A stretch of 64,000 nucleotides of DNA from assembly GCA_013141075.1 (NCBI GenBank), contig JABFRQ010000002.1, positions 124,001 through 188,000 of the forward strand, written 5' to 3'. The notes under the pieces are model-generated. The model searched no databases. It was not told the DNA's origin and saw nothing but the letters and a program-made list of their open reading frames with translations. Shown one piece after another: positions 42,041-53,085 of this stretch. Every line of letters begins with the position of its first letter. Position 1 is the stretch's first letter. This DNA comes from Methylotenera sp. (GTDB taxonomy: Bacteria; Pseudomonadota; Gammaproteobacteria; Burkholderiales; Methylophilaceae). The translations under genes and the position numbers were made by a program.

Positions 42041-43444
42041 ATGTCAAACTCGGACTACATAAAACTGCCGAATCTCAGCAATTACTGGGTGCCATTTACG
42101 GCTAATCGGCAGTTTAAAGCAATGCCTAGGCTTTTTAAAGCGGCCAAAGGCAACTATTACACAACTATTGATGACCGCGAAATTTTAGATGGCACTGCAG
42201 GCTTATGGTGCACACCTGCTGGTCATGGTCGCGAAGAAATCGCTAGCGCCGTTGGCAAACAATTGCTCACGCTTGATTATGCCCCTGCTTTTCAAAGTAG
42301 TCACCCATTAGCATTTGAAGCAGCAAACCGCGTGGCAGAGTATATGCCTGCTGGTTTGGATAGAATATTTTTCACTAATTCAGGCTCAGAATCTGCCGAC
42401 ACAGCGTTAAAAATCGCACTGGCATATCATCGCGTATGTGGTAACCCATTAAGAAACAAGTTAATAGGCCGCGAGCGCGGTTACCACGGTGTGAATTTTG
42501 GTGGCATTGCCGTGGGTGGCATTGCAGGTAATCGCAAGGCATTTGGCAATGGCTTGGCGGGCGTTGACCATATTCGCCACCCGCTTGATATTGCAAAAAA
42601 CGCCTTCACCAAAGGCGTGCCTGAAGATGGCGGCATAGCGCTAGCAAATGAATTCGAACAACGTATTCTTACATTACATGACCCCTCTACTATCGCCGCG
42701 CTCATTGTAGAACCCATGCAAGGCTCGGCTGGCGTGATTATTCCACCAACTGGTTATTTAAAACGATTACGCGAAATTTGCGACAAATACGGTATTTTGC
42801 TGATTTTTGATGAAGTGATTACAGGTTTTGGGCGTTTGGGCACCAAATGGGGTGCAGATTATTTTGGTGTGACGCCAGACATTTTAACTTGCGCTAAAGG
42901 ACTAACCAACGGCGTGGTGCCGATGGGCGCGGTGGCAGTAAAGCGTGAAATTTACGATGCGTTCATGGAAAAATCCCCCGCGGGCGCCATTGAATTGCCA
43001 CATGGCTACACGTATAGCGCTATACCCATTGCCTGCGCGGCGGCCATTGCTACCTTAGATATTTTTTCTACTGAACAACTAGAAAACCGCGCCGCAGGTT
43101 TAAGTGCTTATTTTGAGCAAGCCGCACACAGCTTAAAGGGTTTGCCGATGGTAAAAGACATTCGCAACATAGGATTAGTTGCTGGCATTGAGTTTGAGCC
43201 GATTGCAGGCAAAGCTGGCGCGTTTGCATTCGCCACCTATTTAAAATGTTACGAACTAGGCTTGCATGTGCGCTACACAGGCGACATTATTGCCATTTCG
43301 CCGCCACTCACCATAGAAAAACTCGAGATAGACCGTATTTTTAACACTTTGGCGGATGCGATTAAATTTGTCGCAAGTCAAGGCGAAGCAGGTTTAAATG
43401 CAAGCAATTATCTTAAAAATGAACAACAATGGGCTGAACAATAA
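42041..43444 (+). CDS. Omega-amino acid/polyamine aminotransferase (class III)
   Basis: This class-III PLP transaminase of 467 residues is similar to beta-alanine/omega-amino acid:pyruvate and putrescine (SpuC-type) aminotransferases. NYWVPFTANRQFKAMPRLF at the start is a hallmark of this group, the PLP Asp is in FDEVITGFGRLG and the PLP Lys in CAKGLTNG. The AGGA box eight bases before ATG 42041 favours that start over ATG 42032. It is the first gene of a three-gene run with the semialdehyde dehydrogenase and the ligase. The amino donor may be beta-alanine, GABA or an intermediate of polyamine breakdown. Confidence 0.88.
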   Translation: MSNSDYIKLPNLSNYWVPFTANRQFKAMPRLFKAAKGNYYTTIDDREILDGTAGLWCTPAGHGREEIASAVGKQLLTLDYAPAFQSSHPLAFEAANRVAEYMPAGLDRIFFTNSGSESADTALKIALAYHRVCGNPLRNKLIGRERGYHGVNFGGIAVGGIAGNRKAFGNGLAGVDHIRHPLDIAKNAFTKGVPEDGGIALANEFEQRILTLHDPSTIAALIVEPMQGSAGVIIPPTGYLKRLREICDKYGILLIFDEVITGFGRLGTKWGADYFGVTPDILTCAKGLTNGVVPMGAVAVKREIYDAFMEKSPAGAIELPHGYTYSAIPIACAAAIATLDIFSTEQLENRAAGLSAYFEQAAHSLKGLPMVKDIRNIGLVAGIEFEPIAGKAGAFAFATYLKCYELGLHVRYTGDIIAISPPLTIEKLEIDRIFNTLADAIKFVASQGEAGLNASNYLKNEQQWAEQ

Positions 43445-43490
43445 ATGCCCTGCAACCCGCATGGATATTGGCTTGCAGAGCATGCCTTTA
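43444..43490. repeat. Dispersed palindromic repeat, copy G
   Basis: ATGCCCTGCAACCCGCATGG followed by ATATTGGCTTGCAGAGCATGCC. It begins at the last base of the aminotransferase stop codon and fills most of the 70-bp gap in the operon, so its hairpin is present in the message. Confidence 0.88.
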
Positions 43491-43514
43491 ACACAATAAA
43501 TCGGAGTAAATCAC

Positions 43515-45011
43515 ATGAACAAAATTGGTCACTACATAAACGGCAAACACATTGCAGGCACCAGCGCCAGACTTGGCGATGTGTATAACCCCGCCACTGG
43601 CGAGGTTTCTGGGCAAATCACTATGGCAACTGCGACTGAAACCGAAGCTGCTATTGCTGCCGCTCAAGCCGCTTTTCCTGCTTGGTCTGCTACACCAGCC
43701 TTACGCCGCGCACGCATAATGTTCAAATTTAAAGCATTGCTCGATGAACACGCGAATGATTTAGCCAAAGCAATTTCGCTTGAGCATGGCAAAACAATTT
43801 CTGATGCACGTGGTGAAGTCACGCGCGGTATTGAAGTGGTGGAATTTAGCTGCGGCATGCCACATTTAATGAAAGGCGACTTTAACGATAACGTTGGTAC
43901 AGGCATTGATACTTATAGCATGCACCAACCATTGGGCGTGGTGGCGGGTATTACGCCATTCAACTTTCCGATTATGGTACCGCTATGGATGATTCCCATG
44001 GCCTTGGCGACTGGCAATACTTTTGTGCTAAAACCTTCTGAAAAAACGCCTAGCGCAAGCTTAATGATTGCCGATTTATTAGCGCAAGCTGGCCTGCCAG
44101 CAGGCGTATTTAACTTGGTGAATGGTGATAAAGAAGCCGTAGATGTGCTACTAAGCGACAAGCGCGTGCAAGCCATTAGTTTTGTTGGCTCAACGCCGAT
44201 TGCTGAATATATTTACAGCACAGGCACCAAAAACGGCAAACGCGTACAAGCTTTAGGCGGCGCAAAAAATCACCTTGTTGTGATGCCAGATGCCGACCTA
44301 GACCAAGTCGCCGACGCCTTAATCGGCGCGGGTTACGGCTCAGCTGGTGAGCGTTGCATGGCGATTTCAGTAGCAGTGACAGTAGGTGATGTAGCCGACA
44401 AATTAGTAAAAAAAATCAAAGCAAAAGTGAAAACTATCACAATAGACCAAGGCTTAAATGAGAAAGCTGATATGGGTCCATTAGTGACACCACAGCACTT
44501 TGCAAAGGTTAAAGAATACGTAGATTTAGGCGTGACTGAGGGCGCAAACTTAGTGATTGATGGTCGCGGATATTCACACAAAGGCCATGAAAAAGGATTT
44601 TTCTTAGCGCCTTGCTTATTTGATAACGTAACCAAAAACATGCGAATTTACAAAGAAGAAATTTTTGGCCCAGTATTAGCCATTGTGCGCGCTGAGAATT
44701 TTGAAGAGGCGCTGCAATTGGTCAATGACCATGAGTTTGGCAACGGCACGGCTATTTTCACCCGCGATGGCGAAGCGGCGCGCGAATTCACCAACCGCGT
44801 ACAAGTTGGTATGGTCGGTGTGAACGTAGCGATTCCTGTGCCGATTGCCTTTCACAGCTTTGGCGGATGGAAACGCTCACTCTTTGGCGACCACCACATT
44901 TACGGCATGGAAGGTGTACGTTTTTACACACGCCTAAAAACAACAACTTCACGTTGGCCTACAACCGCTAAAAATATGGGTTCAGAATTCGTAATGCCGA
45001 CGATGAAATAA
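43515..45011 (+). CDS. mmsA: CoA-acylating (methyl)malonate-semialdehyde dehydrogenase
   Basis: This 498-residue aldehyde dehydrogenase makes acyl-CoA from (methyl)malonate semialdehyde with NAD and CoA. Marks are [50 protein letters not shown] and the catalytic Cys in [13 protein letters not shown]. In this operon the preceding transaminase would turn beta-alanine into malonate semialdehyde, which this enzyme would convert to acetyl-CoA. Valine breakdown is the alternative, but no other valine genes are seen. Confidence 0.9.
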   Translation: MNKIGHYINGKHIAGTSARLGDVYNPATGEVSGQITMATATETEAAIAAAQAAFPAWSATPALRRARIMFKFKALLDEHANDLAKAISLEHGKTISDARGEVTRGIEVVEFSCGMPHLMKGDFNDNVGTGIDTYSMHQPLGVVAGITPFNFPIMVPLWMIPMALATGNTFVLKPSEKTPSASLMIADLLAQAGLPAGVFNLVNGDKEAVDVLLSDKRVQAISFVGSTPIAEYIYSTGTKNGKRVQALGGAKNHLVVMPDADLDQVADALIGAGYGSAGERCMAISVAVTVGDVADKLVKKIKAKVKTITIDQGLNEKADMGPLVTPQHFAKVKEYVDLGVTEGANLVIDGRGYSHKGHEKGFFLAPCLFDNVTKNMRIYKEEIFGPVLAIVRAENFEEALQLVNDHEFGNGTAIFTRDGEAAREFTNRVQVGMVGVNVAIPVPIAFHSFGGWKRSLFGDHHIYGMEGVRFYTRLKTTTSRWPTTAKNMGSEFVMPTMK

Positions 45012-45041
45012 CTATATCCAATTAATACAAAAGATAAAAAT

Positions 45042-46394
45042 ATGACATCTTTAAATCATGTTGCTGAGTTAATTAAACAAAATAAAATCACTGAAGTGGA
45101 ATGCGTGTTCCCTACTATCAATGCCACATTGCGTGGCAAGGTGATGCGTGCGCATGACTTTGCCGATGGCAAAGAGTTGCGCATTGCCAGAGCGGTGATT
45201 TTACAAACAATCAATGGCGAATATTGCGATGAGCATGTCATCGGCGCTACCGATAACGACACCATACTTAAGCCTGATTACAGCACATTTAAAATATTGC
45301 CTTGGCAGCCACAGCGCGCGTGGGTGCTGCATGACTGCATGAATTTTGATGGCAGCCCGTCAGAACATGCGCCGCGTAATGTACTTAAAAAAGTATTAGC
45401 GCAATACGAAATTCTTGGTTTAAAACCAGTAGTAGCGCCTGAAATTGAGTTTTATTTGTTTAAACGCGATGGTCAAGAAGCGGCAGGTTTTACGCCCCCC
45501 AGCATGCGTGGCGGCAGTATCGAACTAGAACGTCAAATGGGCTACAGCCTAAATTCTACCGCTGAAATGCGTGATTTTTGGCAAGCCCTGCAAGCCGCTT
45601 TTGATGCGCTAGAAATCCGCACCGATACTTGGCTGCATGAAATGGCGCCTAATCAGTTTGAAATCAATCTACTGCACGGTGATGCGCTAAAACTAGCCGA
45701 TGACGTGGTGCTGTTTAAACACACCTTGCGTGAAATCGCCGCCCAACACGGCTTAAATGCTGTGTTTATGGCAAAACCTCTCGCCGATTATGATGGCAGT
45801 TCGATGCATTTACACCAAAGTATTGTCGATGCCAAAGGCCAAAATATCTTTAGCGATGCCACTAGTGAAAACATGGGTAAAGCCACGCCAAATTTTTACG
45901 CTTACATTGCAGGTCTGCAAAATTACATGGCCGACTTAATGCCATTTATGGCGCCCTACTTTAACTCTTGGCGCCGCTATGCGCCTGGCACACAAGCGCC
46001 TGTAAACCTGCAATGGGGGCATGATAACCGCACCATTGGCTTGCGTGTACCGCATTCTAACGCTGCTGCACGTCGTGTAGAAAATCGCTTTGCTGGCAGT
46101 GACGCTAACCCCTATTTGGTAATGGCGGCTTCGCTCGCTTGCGGCTTGCGCGGCATGCAAGAAAAACTTACCCCTACCACCCCCGTGGATGATAAAGATG
46201 GTTATGAATTTCCACGTGAAATTGCAATCGGTTTAGAAAGTGCGATTACGCAACTAAAACAGAGTAAACATGCACGTGAAATATTTGGTGATGCCTTTAT
46301 AGATGCCTTCTGCAATGTTAAAGAAATTGAGCTAGCTCACTTTATGTATGAAGTGAGTAGCTGGGATAGACGCTATTTGGCTTTGCAAGTCTAA
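45042..46394 (+). CDS. puuA: Glutamine-synthetase-family gamma-glutamylpolyamine synthetase
   Basis: This 450-residue ATP-dependent ligase resembles PuuA, which joins glutamate to putrescine. It has the GS fold: EIEFYLFKRDG near 140, a catalytic region with APNQFEINLLHGDAL and AKPLADYDGSSMHLHQS, and a late ENRFAGSDANPYLVMAASL. It lacks the adenylylation loop of GlnA. With the regulator and the two preceding enzymes it makes a polyamine/beta-alanine catabolic unit. A puuB oxidase and puuD hydrolase are not in this window. Confidence 0.87.
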   Translation: MTSLNHVAELIKQNKITEVECVFPTINATLRGKVMRAHDFADGKELRIARAVILQTINGEYCDEHVIGATDNDTILKPDYSTFKILPWQPQRAWVLHDCMNFDGSPSEHAPRNVLKKVLAQYEILGLKPVVAPEIEFYLFKRDGQEAAGFTPPSMRGGSIELERQMGYSLNSTAEMRDFWQALQAAFDALEIRTDTWLHEMAPNQFEINLLHGDALKLADDVVLFKHTLREIAAQHGLNAVFMAKPLADYDGSSMHLHQSIVDAKGQNIFSDATSENMGKATPNFYAYIAGLQNYMADLMPFMAPYFNSWRRYAPGTQAPVNLQWGHDNRTIGLRVPHSNAAARRVENRFAGSDANPYLVMAASLACGLRGMQEKLTPTTPVDDKDGYEFPREIAIGLESAITQLKQSKHAREIFGDAFIDAFCNVKEIELAHFMYEVSSWDRRYLALQV

Positions 46395-46425
46395 ATGTGA
46401 TGCATAAGCATTGAGTTTGATGTGC

Positions 46426-47364
46426 CTAATTTTTAAACCATGTCCGTTGCTGGCTAGCATTAAGAAAAGTCCAAGCAACAAAGCGGCTTTTCTTTTGCCC
46501 TTGCGACATTTCTATGGTTTTCACTTGATGGGCATTCACAAGTTTTAGCACCCGATAAACGCTCGGCAGATTCGCTGCTTTTGAAATTAACGTAGTAAAC
46601 CATAAGCATTGCGTTGAAATCTGCGCACTTTCTTGCACCATACGGCACACAAAAGCTTCTTCACCACCTTCACAATGTAACTCAGCCGCTTGCCCACCAA
46701 AGTTTAATACGGGTGATTTTGATTTATTGCGTTTATCTTTACCTAGATTCTGCCACTTACGCTGCGAGCCAGCATTTGCTTCATCTAAAGAGCCATGAAA
46801 AGGCGGGTTGCACATAGTTAAATCAAACCGCTCTTCTTGCTCTATAACTCCCGTAAAAATAGCGAGTGGTGAAGCCTGCAAACGTAGGTCAATTGAGGAT
46901 GATAGGCTATTAGCCTCTATAATTGCTCGCCCATTGGCGATAGAAACTGGGTCAATGTCAGCACCCACAAAATGCCAACCATATTCGCGGTTGCCAATAA
47001 GCGGATAAATAATATTAGCACCCACGCCAATATCTAATACGCGAACAATCTCACCCTGGGGAATCACGCCATTATTGGTAGACGCCAATAAATCCGCCAA
47101 GTAATGTAGGTAATCTGCACGGCCTGGAATGGGCGGGCAAAGATACTGCGGAGGGATATTCCACTCTAAAATGTTATAAAACTGCTTGAGCAAGGTCTGA
47201 TTAAGCGCTTTCACCGCCAGTGGATTAGAAAAATCGATTGAAGCGTCGTTATAAGCATTCAACTTAACGAAGCCGCCTAACGTCGGATTAACTTGGACAA
47301 GCCCGTCAAAATCATATCGGCTTCGATGCTTATTTCTAGGGTGTAAATTAGATTTTTCTACCAA
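46426..47364 (-). CDS. rlmF: 23S rRNA (adenine-1618 N6)-methyltransferase
   Basis: This 312-residue SAM-dependent methyltransferase of the RlmF family modifies A1618 of 23S rRNA. It begins [17 protein letters not shown], a family mark, has the SAM site [16 protein letters not shown] and the catalytic motif CNPPFHGS (N6-adenine type NPPF). It is convergent with puuA, 31 bp apart. Confidence 0.92.
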   Translation of the reverse strand: MVEKSNLHPRNKHRSRYDFDGLVQVNPTLGGFVKLNAYNDASIDFSNPLAVKALNQTLLKQFYNILEWNIPPQYLCPPIPGRADYLHYLADLLASTNNGVIPQGEIVRVLDIGVGANIIYPLIGNREYGWHFVGADIDPVSIANGRAIIEANSLSSSIDLRLQASPLAIFTGVIEQEERFDLTMCNPPFHGSLDEANAGSQRKWQNLGKDKRNKSKSPVLNFGGQAAELHCEGGEEAFVCRMVQESAQISTQCLWFTTLISKAANLPSVYRVLKLVNAHQVKTIEMSQGQKKSRFVAWTFLNASQQRTWFKN

Positions 47365-47369
47365 AATTT

Positions 47370-47561
47370 TTGCTGCTTAATGTACGTATTTCACCATATC
47401 GTATATCAAGTAGCCAGTCAACTTTGTTGGCTAAGGCAAACATACGCAAAATTCAGGGCATTACACTACGCGAAGAGTTAGCGCGAGCGATATTACCTGC
47501 TCTTAGAGAGGGTAATCCAAGGTCTGATTCTAGTCGCTTCATTACAGCAGCAGTGGGATAA
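47370..47561 (+). other. Possible gene remnant with a ribbon-helix-helix-like end
   Basis: A 63-codon frame ends ITLREELARAILPALREG then SDSSRFITAAVG, which looks like the C-terminal part of a ribbon-helix-helix DNA-binding protein. There is no good ribosome site, and the first 28 residues look random, so this is probably a decayed tail. A strong terminator follows 16 bp later, as expected at a gene end. The rest of 47365-47729 has no other gene. Confidence 0.25.
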
Positions 47562-47577
47562 TTCAATATAAACAACT

Positions 47578-47601
47578 AAAGCCCACTATTGTGGGCTTTT
47601 T
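47578..47601. terminator. Bidirectional terminator
   Basis: AAAGCCCAC TATT GTGGGCTTT is followed by TT and preceded by an A-rich stretch. It can stop transcripts from either side, including readthrough from tRNA-Pro on the minus strand. Confidence 0.85.
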
Positions 47602-47729
47602 AATTATGGCTCGTTGAACCGAAACTTTGAGATTATCCCAATGACAGAAAAAGTTATCCCGAATGTTATCCCGAAAGCAAAAAAGCCACTTTTCAGTGGC
47701 TTAGTCTTTTTACAACTCATTGATTTTAT

Positions 47730-47806
47730 TGGTCGGGACAGCAAGATTCGAACTTGCGACCCCATGCCCCCCAGGCATGTACGCTACCAGGCTGCGCTAT
47801 GCCCCG
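47730..47806 (-). tRNA. tRNA-Pro (anticodon GGG)
   Basis: On the minus strand the acceptor stem pairs CGGGGCA with TGTCCCG. The anticodon arm CATGC/GCATG encloses loop CTGGGGG with anticodon GGG, the T arm is GTTCGAATC and CCA is encoded. Its place after the MerR-family gene is the usual betaproteobacterial order pheT-ihfA-merR-tRNA-Pro. Confidence 0.96.
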
Positions 47807-47917
47807 AACCGATGTTATAAAAGCCACTATGAACAAGTCGCTAATAACAAGTTGGTATTATAGCGCAAAAGGGGAAACGCTTTAAAAAAGCACTACGAAT
47901 AAATATTAAGAAATAGC

Positions 47918-48340
47918 CTAACCAGCTTGAGTGGCTGGGCGTAGTAACTGGAGTATTTCTAGTAGCTCTGCTTTGGCTAGCGCAAAATCAAAGCCTTGAT
48001 TAAGCGATTCGTCATTTTGGCTATCATTGACTAATGCCGAATGCACTACGTTAACTTTTACTTCGCTGTTATTCGATTCATCTAAACGGTGGCGAGCACC
48101 GCTAATAGTAAAACCTTGCTCATAAAGCAACTCTCTAATGCGACGAATCAATAGCACTTCATGATGCTGATAGTAACGGCGATTACCACGACGTTTAACG
48201 GGCTTAAGCTGTGTAAACTCTTGCTCCCAATACCTGAGTACATGCGGCTTAACGCCGCAAAGCTCACTCACTTCGCCAATGGTAAAGTAGCGCTTTGCTG
48301 GAATTGGCGGTAATTGCAATTTTGTAATTAACTCACTCAT
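47918..48340 (-). CDS. MerR-family regulator in the pheT-ihfA locus
   Basis: This 140-residue protein has a MerR HTH (YFTIGEVSELCGVKPHVLRYWEQEFTQLKPVKRRGNRRYYQHHEV) and a short dimer helix, with no Cys cluster for metals. It is 45 bp after ihfA. The gene is conserved in this position across betaproteobacteria, but its targets are unknown to me. Confidence 0.88.
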   Translation of the reverse strand: MSELITKLQLPPIPAKRYFTIGEVSELCGVKPHVLRYWEQEFTQLKPVKRRGNRRYYQHHEVLLIRRIRELLYEQGFTISGARHRLDESNNSEVKVNVVHSALVNDSQNDESLNQGFDFALAKAELLEILQLLRPATQAG

Positions 48341-48385
48341 AGTTTTTTGCTGGGTTAGTTATGTTTAATTTAAAATAGCATCACG

Positions 48386-48679
48386 TTAGTTAGCGTAATG
48401 CGCTTCTACCTTGCTTTTTAATTTCTGGCTAGCGTGAAAAGTCACTACTCGACGCGCAGTAATGGGTATCTCTTCACCAGTTTTTGGGTTGCGTCCAGGA
48501 CGTTCTGATTTTTTACGCAACTCAAAGTTGCCAAACCCTGATAATTTCACGCTATCCCCTGCTTCTAACGCGATGCGCACTTCTTCAAAAAATGCTTCCA
48601 CCATGTCTTTTGCTTCGCGCTTATTTAACCCAACTTGCTCGTAAAGCAAATCAGCAAGCTCGGCTTTTGTTAATGTCAT
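48386..48679 (-). CDS. ihfA: Integration host factor subunit alpha
   Basis: This 97-residue DNA-bending protein is a HU/IHF-family subunit. It has the dimer core and the DNA-inserting arm with [13 protein letters not shown] chose ATG 48679, eleven bases after GGGAG, which gives the standard [12 protein letters not shown] start; the frame extends six codons further upstream. As usual it is downstream of pheT. IHF would be needed to bend DNA at the sigma-54 promoters in this window. Confidence 0.95.
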   Translation of the reverse strand: MTLTKAELADLLYEQVGLNKREAKDMVEAFFEEVRIALEAGDSVKLSGFGNFELRKKSERPGRNPKTGEEIPITARRVVTFHASQKLKSKVEAHYAN

Positions 48680-48803
48680 ACACTGCTCCCATTTCATTTT
48701 CAGCTTTTAAAGCTTTTTTAATGTATTAATTATTTATTCTCAACGGATGATTTCTAGTCAACCATTACTAGAAATTAAATATCTAATCATACTGATTAAT
48801 TAT

Positions 48804-51158
48804 TTAATTTCTAAGTATTGCGCCAAATTTATTTGTTAATAATTGTAGCAGATTTGAAATGGCCGTGTCGGCATCATTATCAGTTAATGATTTTTGAGTA
48901 TCGTGCATAAGTACTGATAATGCAAGGCTTTTTTTGTTTTCTGCGACACCTTGACCTTGATACAAATCAAACAATCCCACCTCAGCTATTAACGGTATAT
49001 TGGCATTTTTGATAACAGATAACACCAAATTTACTGCAATATTTTCGTCCATAACCACCGCCAAATCACGGCGTATAGGCAATAATTTTGAAACTTCTTG
49101 GTAGCGTGGTAATTCACGATTCAATATTGCATTTGCATCTAATTCAAATAAATACGCACTTTTGGTTAAATTGTAATGTTGCTGCCATTTCGGGTGCAAT
49201 TTTCCCAACCAGCCAATCGCTACACCATTAAGCAGAATACGCGCAGTCTGACCAGGGTGTAACGTAACATGCTCAGCCTTTTCATACACTGCTGGCGCAC
49301 CTATTAGGGCATCTACGTGGGCTTTTACTGCAAAGAAATCGATGTCTGCGCTATCAGTGCCCCATTGCTCTGGCATTGCGCTACCATAAGCCAAGCCTGA
49401 AATACGCGTAATTTCTGTAAACGCATCTGCTTCTTTAAAGTAAGTCGCGCCGATTTCAAACAAAAATGCTCGGTCTTGTTTTCGATTCAAGTTATAAGTA
49501 AGCGTATCAAGCAACCCACCCCAAAGGCTGGTGCGCATTACGCTCAAGTTACTGGCTATCGGGTTCTGTAGCTTGATAGGTGTTGCATTGCCCAGTAAAT
49601 CACGCTCCCAGCTTTCATCCACAAAGCTGTAATTCACCACTTCTTGATAGCCCTTAGCCACCAAAGAATCACGCAATTTATTTAAATGACACTTAGTTTC
49701 AGGTGCATCAAGCATGCTGAGCGCAGCTACTGGCGGCGTGGCTGGAATATGGTCATAACCATGCAAGCGCGCAACTTCTTCAATCAAATCTTCTTCTATG
49801 GCAATATCAAAACGGTAGCTTGGCGGCGTTACTGTAAACACGCCATCCGAAGCTATAAACGCAAAGCCTAGCTGTGTAAGTAATTGTGCCACTTTATCTT
49901 GCGCAAACGGAATGCCTAACACTGAAATCAAGCGAGCCATTCTCAGTTTAACTGGATTACGCGTTGGCAATACTCCAACCACTTCAGTGACTTCACCTGC
50001 TTTTCCTCCGCAGATTTGTTTGATAAGAGCTGTTGCATACTCAAGCGCATTGCGTGTGTTGCCAAAATCTACCCCGCGCTCGAATCGATACGATGAATCG
50101 GTGCTCAAGCCCAATCTACGCGCCTTACCAGCAATCGCAAATGGCGCAAAAAATGCGCTTTCTAAGAAAATATCAGTCGTAGTATCATCAACTGAGCTGG
50201 GTTTTCCGCCCATAATGCCTGCCAACGCAAGCACGCCGTTGGCGTCGCTAATGACTAAATCATCGGTTTTTAATTGCACTATTGCATCATTAAGTAAAAC
50301 TAATGATTCTTGTGCTTTTGCAAAACGCACATTGATATCGCCGTTCAATTTTGCTGCATCAAATGCGTGCATGGGCTGACCCAGCGCGAGTAATACATAG
50401 TTTGTTACATCCACAATCGCGCTGATGCTGCGCAAACCGCTACGCTCTAGACGTTTCACCATCCAAAGCGGTGTTGCAGCCCGTGCATTTACGCCACGTA
50501 TTAAGCGGCCACAATAGCGCGGACAAGCAGCTTGCTCATTTACAAGCACATTTTTAGTCGCTTGCATTTCAGCCGCTACTGGCGAAATCACTTCAAAGCT
50601 AGTTGATGCGCCAGTAATGGCTGCCACATCGCGCGCAATACCAGTGAGACTCAAGCAGTCACTACGGTTCGGCGTGAGTTTAAGTGTGAGTAAATTATCA
50701 TCTAAATCTAAATGCTCACGAATATTTTGTCCAACAATTGCATCACTCTCTAACTCTAGCAACCCCGCTGCCTCAGCACTAATACCAAGCTCTTTTGAAG
50801 AACACATCATGCCGAATGACTCTACACCACGCACCTTAGCTTGTTTGATAGAAATGCCTGGCAACTCCGCACCCACCATCGCGCAAGGGGCAATCAAACA
50901 AGCACGCGCATTACTCGCGCCACACACAATTTGTAAAGGCTTAACTAGGCCAACGTCAACCATACACACTTGCAAACGGTCAGCATCAGGATGCTTTTCA
51001 ACGGATAATATTTTTGCCACTACCACTTTATTAAAGCTTGCCGCCACGGGCTGCGAGTCTTCAACCTCAAGCCCAGCCATGGTCAAGGCGTGGCTGAGCG
51101 CGTGACTATCTAAATCTGTATTAACAAGACTGCGTAACCAATTTTCTGAAAACTGCAT
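48804..51158 (-). CDS. pheT: Phenylalanyl-tRNA synthetase beta subunit
   Basis: This 784-residue subunit pairs with PheS to charge tRNA-Phe. It shows the full long form: a tRNA-binding EMAP-like domain (about 40-150), B3/B4 and B5 domains, the catalytic-like core with EEDLIEEVARLHGYDHIP, and the C-terminal ferredoxin-fold anticodon-binding domain ending PIRRDLAVVMDENI and later. It lies 41 bp after pheS on the same strand. Confidence 0.97.
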   Translation of the reverse strand: MQFSENWLRSLVNTDLDSHALSHALTMAGLEVEDSQPVAASFNKVVVAKILSVEKHPDADRLQVCMVDVGLVKPLQIVCGASNARACLIAPCAMVGAELPGISIKQAKVRGVESFGMMCSSKELGISAEAAGLLELESDAIVGQNIREHLDLDDNLLTLKLTPNRSDCLSLTGIARDVAAITGASTSFEVISPVAAEMQATKNVLVNEQAACPRYCGRLIRGVNARAATPLWMVKRLERSGLRSISAIVDVTNYVLLALGQPMHAFDAAKLNGDINVRFAKAQESLVLLNDAIVQLKTDDLVISDANGVLALAGIMGGKPSSVDDTTTDIFLESAFFAPFAIAGKARRLGLSTDSSYRFERGVDFGNTRNALEYATALIKQICGGKAGEVTEVVGVLPTRNPVKLRMARLISVLGIPFAQDKVAQLLTQLGFAFIASDGVFTVTPPSYRFDIAIEEDLIEEVARLHGYDHIPATPPVAALSMLDAPETKCHLNKLRDSLVAKGYQEVVNYSFVDESWERDLLGNATPIKLQNPIASNLSVMRTSLWGGLLDTLTYNLNRKQDRAFLFEIGATYFKEADAFTEITRISGLAYGSAMPEQWGTDSADIDFFAVKAHVDALIGAPAVYEKAEHVTLHPGQTARILLNGVAIGWLGKLHPKWQQHYNLTKSAYLFELDANAILNRELPRYQEVSKLLPIRRDLAVVMDENIAVNLVLSVIKNANIPLIAEVGLFDLYQGQGVAENKKSLALSVLMHDTQKSLTDNDADTAISNLLQLLTNKFGAILRN

Positions 51159-51199
51159 AATGCTTTTATGACCTTAATTTAGGTTTGTGTAGGTTTTTA

Positions 51200-52219
<1,020 letters not shown>

Positions 52220-52302
52220 TTATTTTTAAAGTGACTTGATATTATATGAATTACGACAATGCATCATACTGAGTTGTTTTGTTTAAGTGCATAATTTTAC
52301 AG

Positions 52303-52331
52303 CAAAAAAAAGAGGCCGAAGCCTCTTTTTT
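52303..52331. terminator. Terminator between rplT and pheS
   Basis: AGAGGC CGAA GCCTCT with A and T runs on either side forms a bidirectional rho-independent terminator. It lies 29 bp after the rplT stop and about 100 bp before pheS. It closes the infC-rpmI-rplT unit and makes separate promoter control of pheS likely. Confidence 0.9.
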
Positions 52332-52359
52332 TACTTATTTTTCACAATAAGTGATGGGA

Positions 52360-52719
52360 TTAAACTGCCAATGCTTTTTTTGCCATTTCAACAAATTGTG
52401 CAAATGCTGCTTTATCAAATACAGCTAAATCAGCCAATACTTTACGATCTACTTCAACGGCCGCTATTTTCAAGCCATTCATGAAGCGGCTGTAAGTTAA
52501 ACCTAACTCACGTGCGCCAGCATTGATACGTGCAATCCACAATGTACGGAATTGACGTTTCTTTTGACGACGGTCACGGTAAGCATATTGACCAGCCTTC
52601 ATTACCGCCTGCTTAGCAACGCGGTAAACGTTTTTACGACGACCGCGGTAACCCTTAGCGGCTTTTAATACTTTTTTGTGTCTTGCGCGAGCGATGACAC
52701 CACGTTTTACTCTAGGCAT
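52360..52719 (-). CDS. rplT: 50S ribosomal protein L20
   Basis: This 119-residue protein has the L20 pattern: [38 protein letters not shown] at the start and [11 protein letters not shown] near the middle. It is 10 bp after rpmI. L20 represses its own operon in other bacteria. Confidence 0.98.
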   Translation of the reverse strand: MPRVKRGVIARARHKKVLKAAKGYRGRRKNVYRVAKQAVMKAGQYAYRDRRQKKRQFRTLWIARINAGARELGLTYSRFMNGLKIAAVEVDRKVLADLAVFDKAAFAQFVEMAKKALAV

Positions 52720-52729
52720 ATCGGTCTCC

Positions 52730-52927
52730 TTATCGTGTTGGCATCATTGCGCGAACGCGTTTGACGTCTGTTGGTGAAATGATCGCCGTGCCGCGTAATT
52801 TACGCTTTTGCTTAGTGGTCTTTTTTGTTAGGATATGGCGTAGATGTGAATGCGTACGTTTAATCTTACCATTACCCAAGAATTTGAAGCGCTTTTTTGC
52901 ACCACTCTTGGTTTTCATTTTTGGCAT
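52730..52927 (-). CDS. rpmI: 50S ribosomal protein L35
   Basis: This 65-residue protein starts [23 protein letters not shown] and is typical of L35. It begins nine bases after an AAGGAG box. The 158-bp leader before it is structured. Confidence 0.98.
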   Translation of the reverse strand: MPKMKTKSGAKKRFKFLGNGKIKRTHSHLRHILTKKTTKQKRKLRGTAIISPTDVKRVRAMMPTR

Positions 52928-52952
52928 TTTGTTCTCCTTGAACTTAAATTAT

Positions 52953-53021
52953 GAGTGCTTAGGCATGCCGTTAAGCCGTATCACTCGGGATCTTTTAGCA
53001 ACACTTGCCAGCAAAGCTGGC
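52953..53021 (-). promoter_or_regulatory. Structured infC-rpmI leader, candidate L20 autoregulatory site
   Basis: In the infC-rpmI gap the minus-strand RNA can form GAGTG/CACTC plus GCTTA/TAAGC stems (52986 to 52953), and just before it a GCCAGC TTT GCTGGC hairpin (53021-53007). In E. coli L20 binds RNA upstream of rpmI and controls translation. The structure here is suggestive but shows no proven L20 motif. Confidence 0.4.
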
Positions 53022-53085
53022 TTAGTGGCGCTTATCAGTTTTACCTGACTACTTTTTACAACAAAAACAATACAACTAAAATCAC

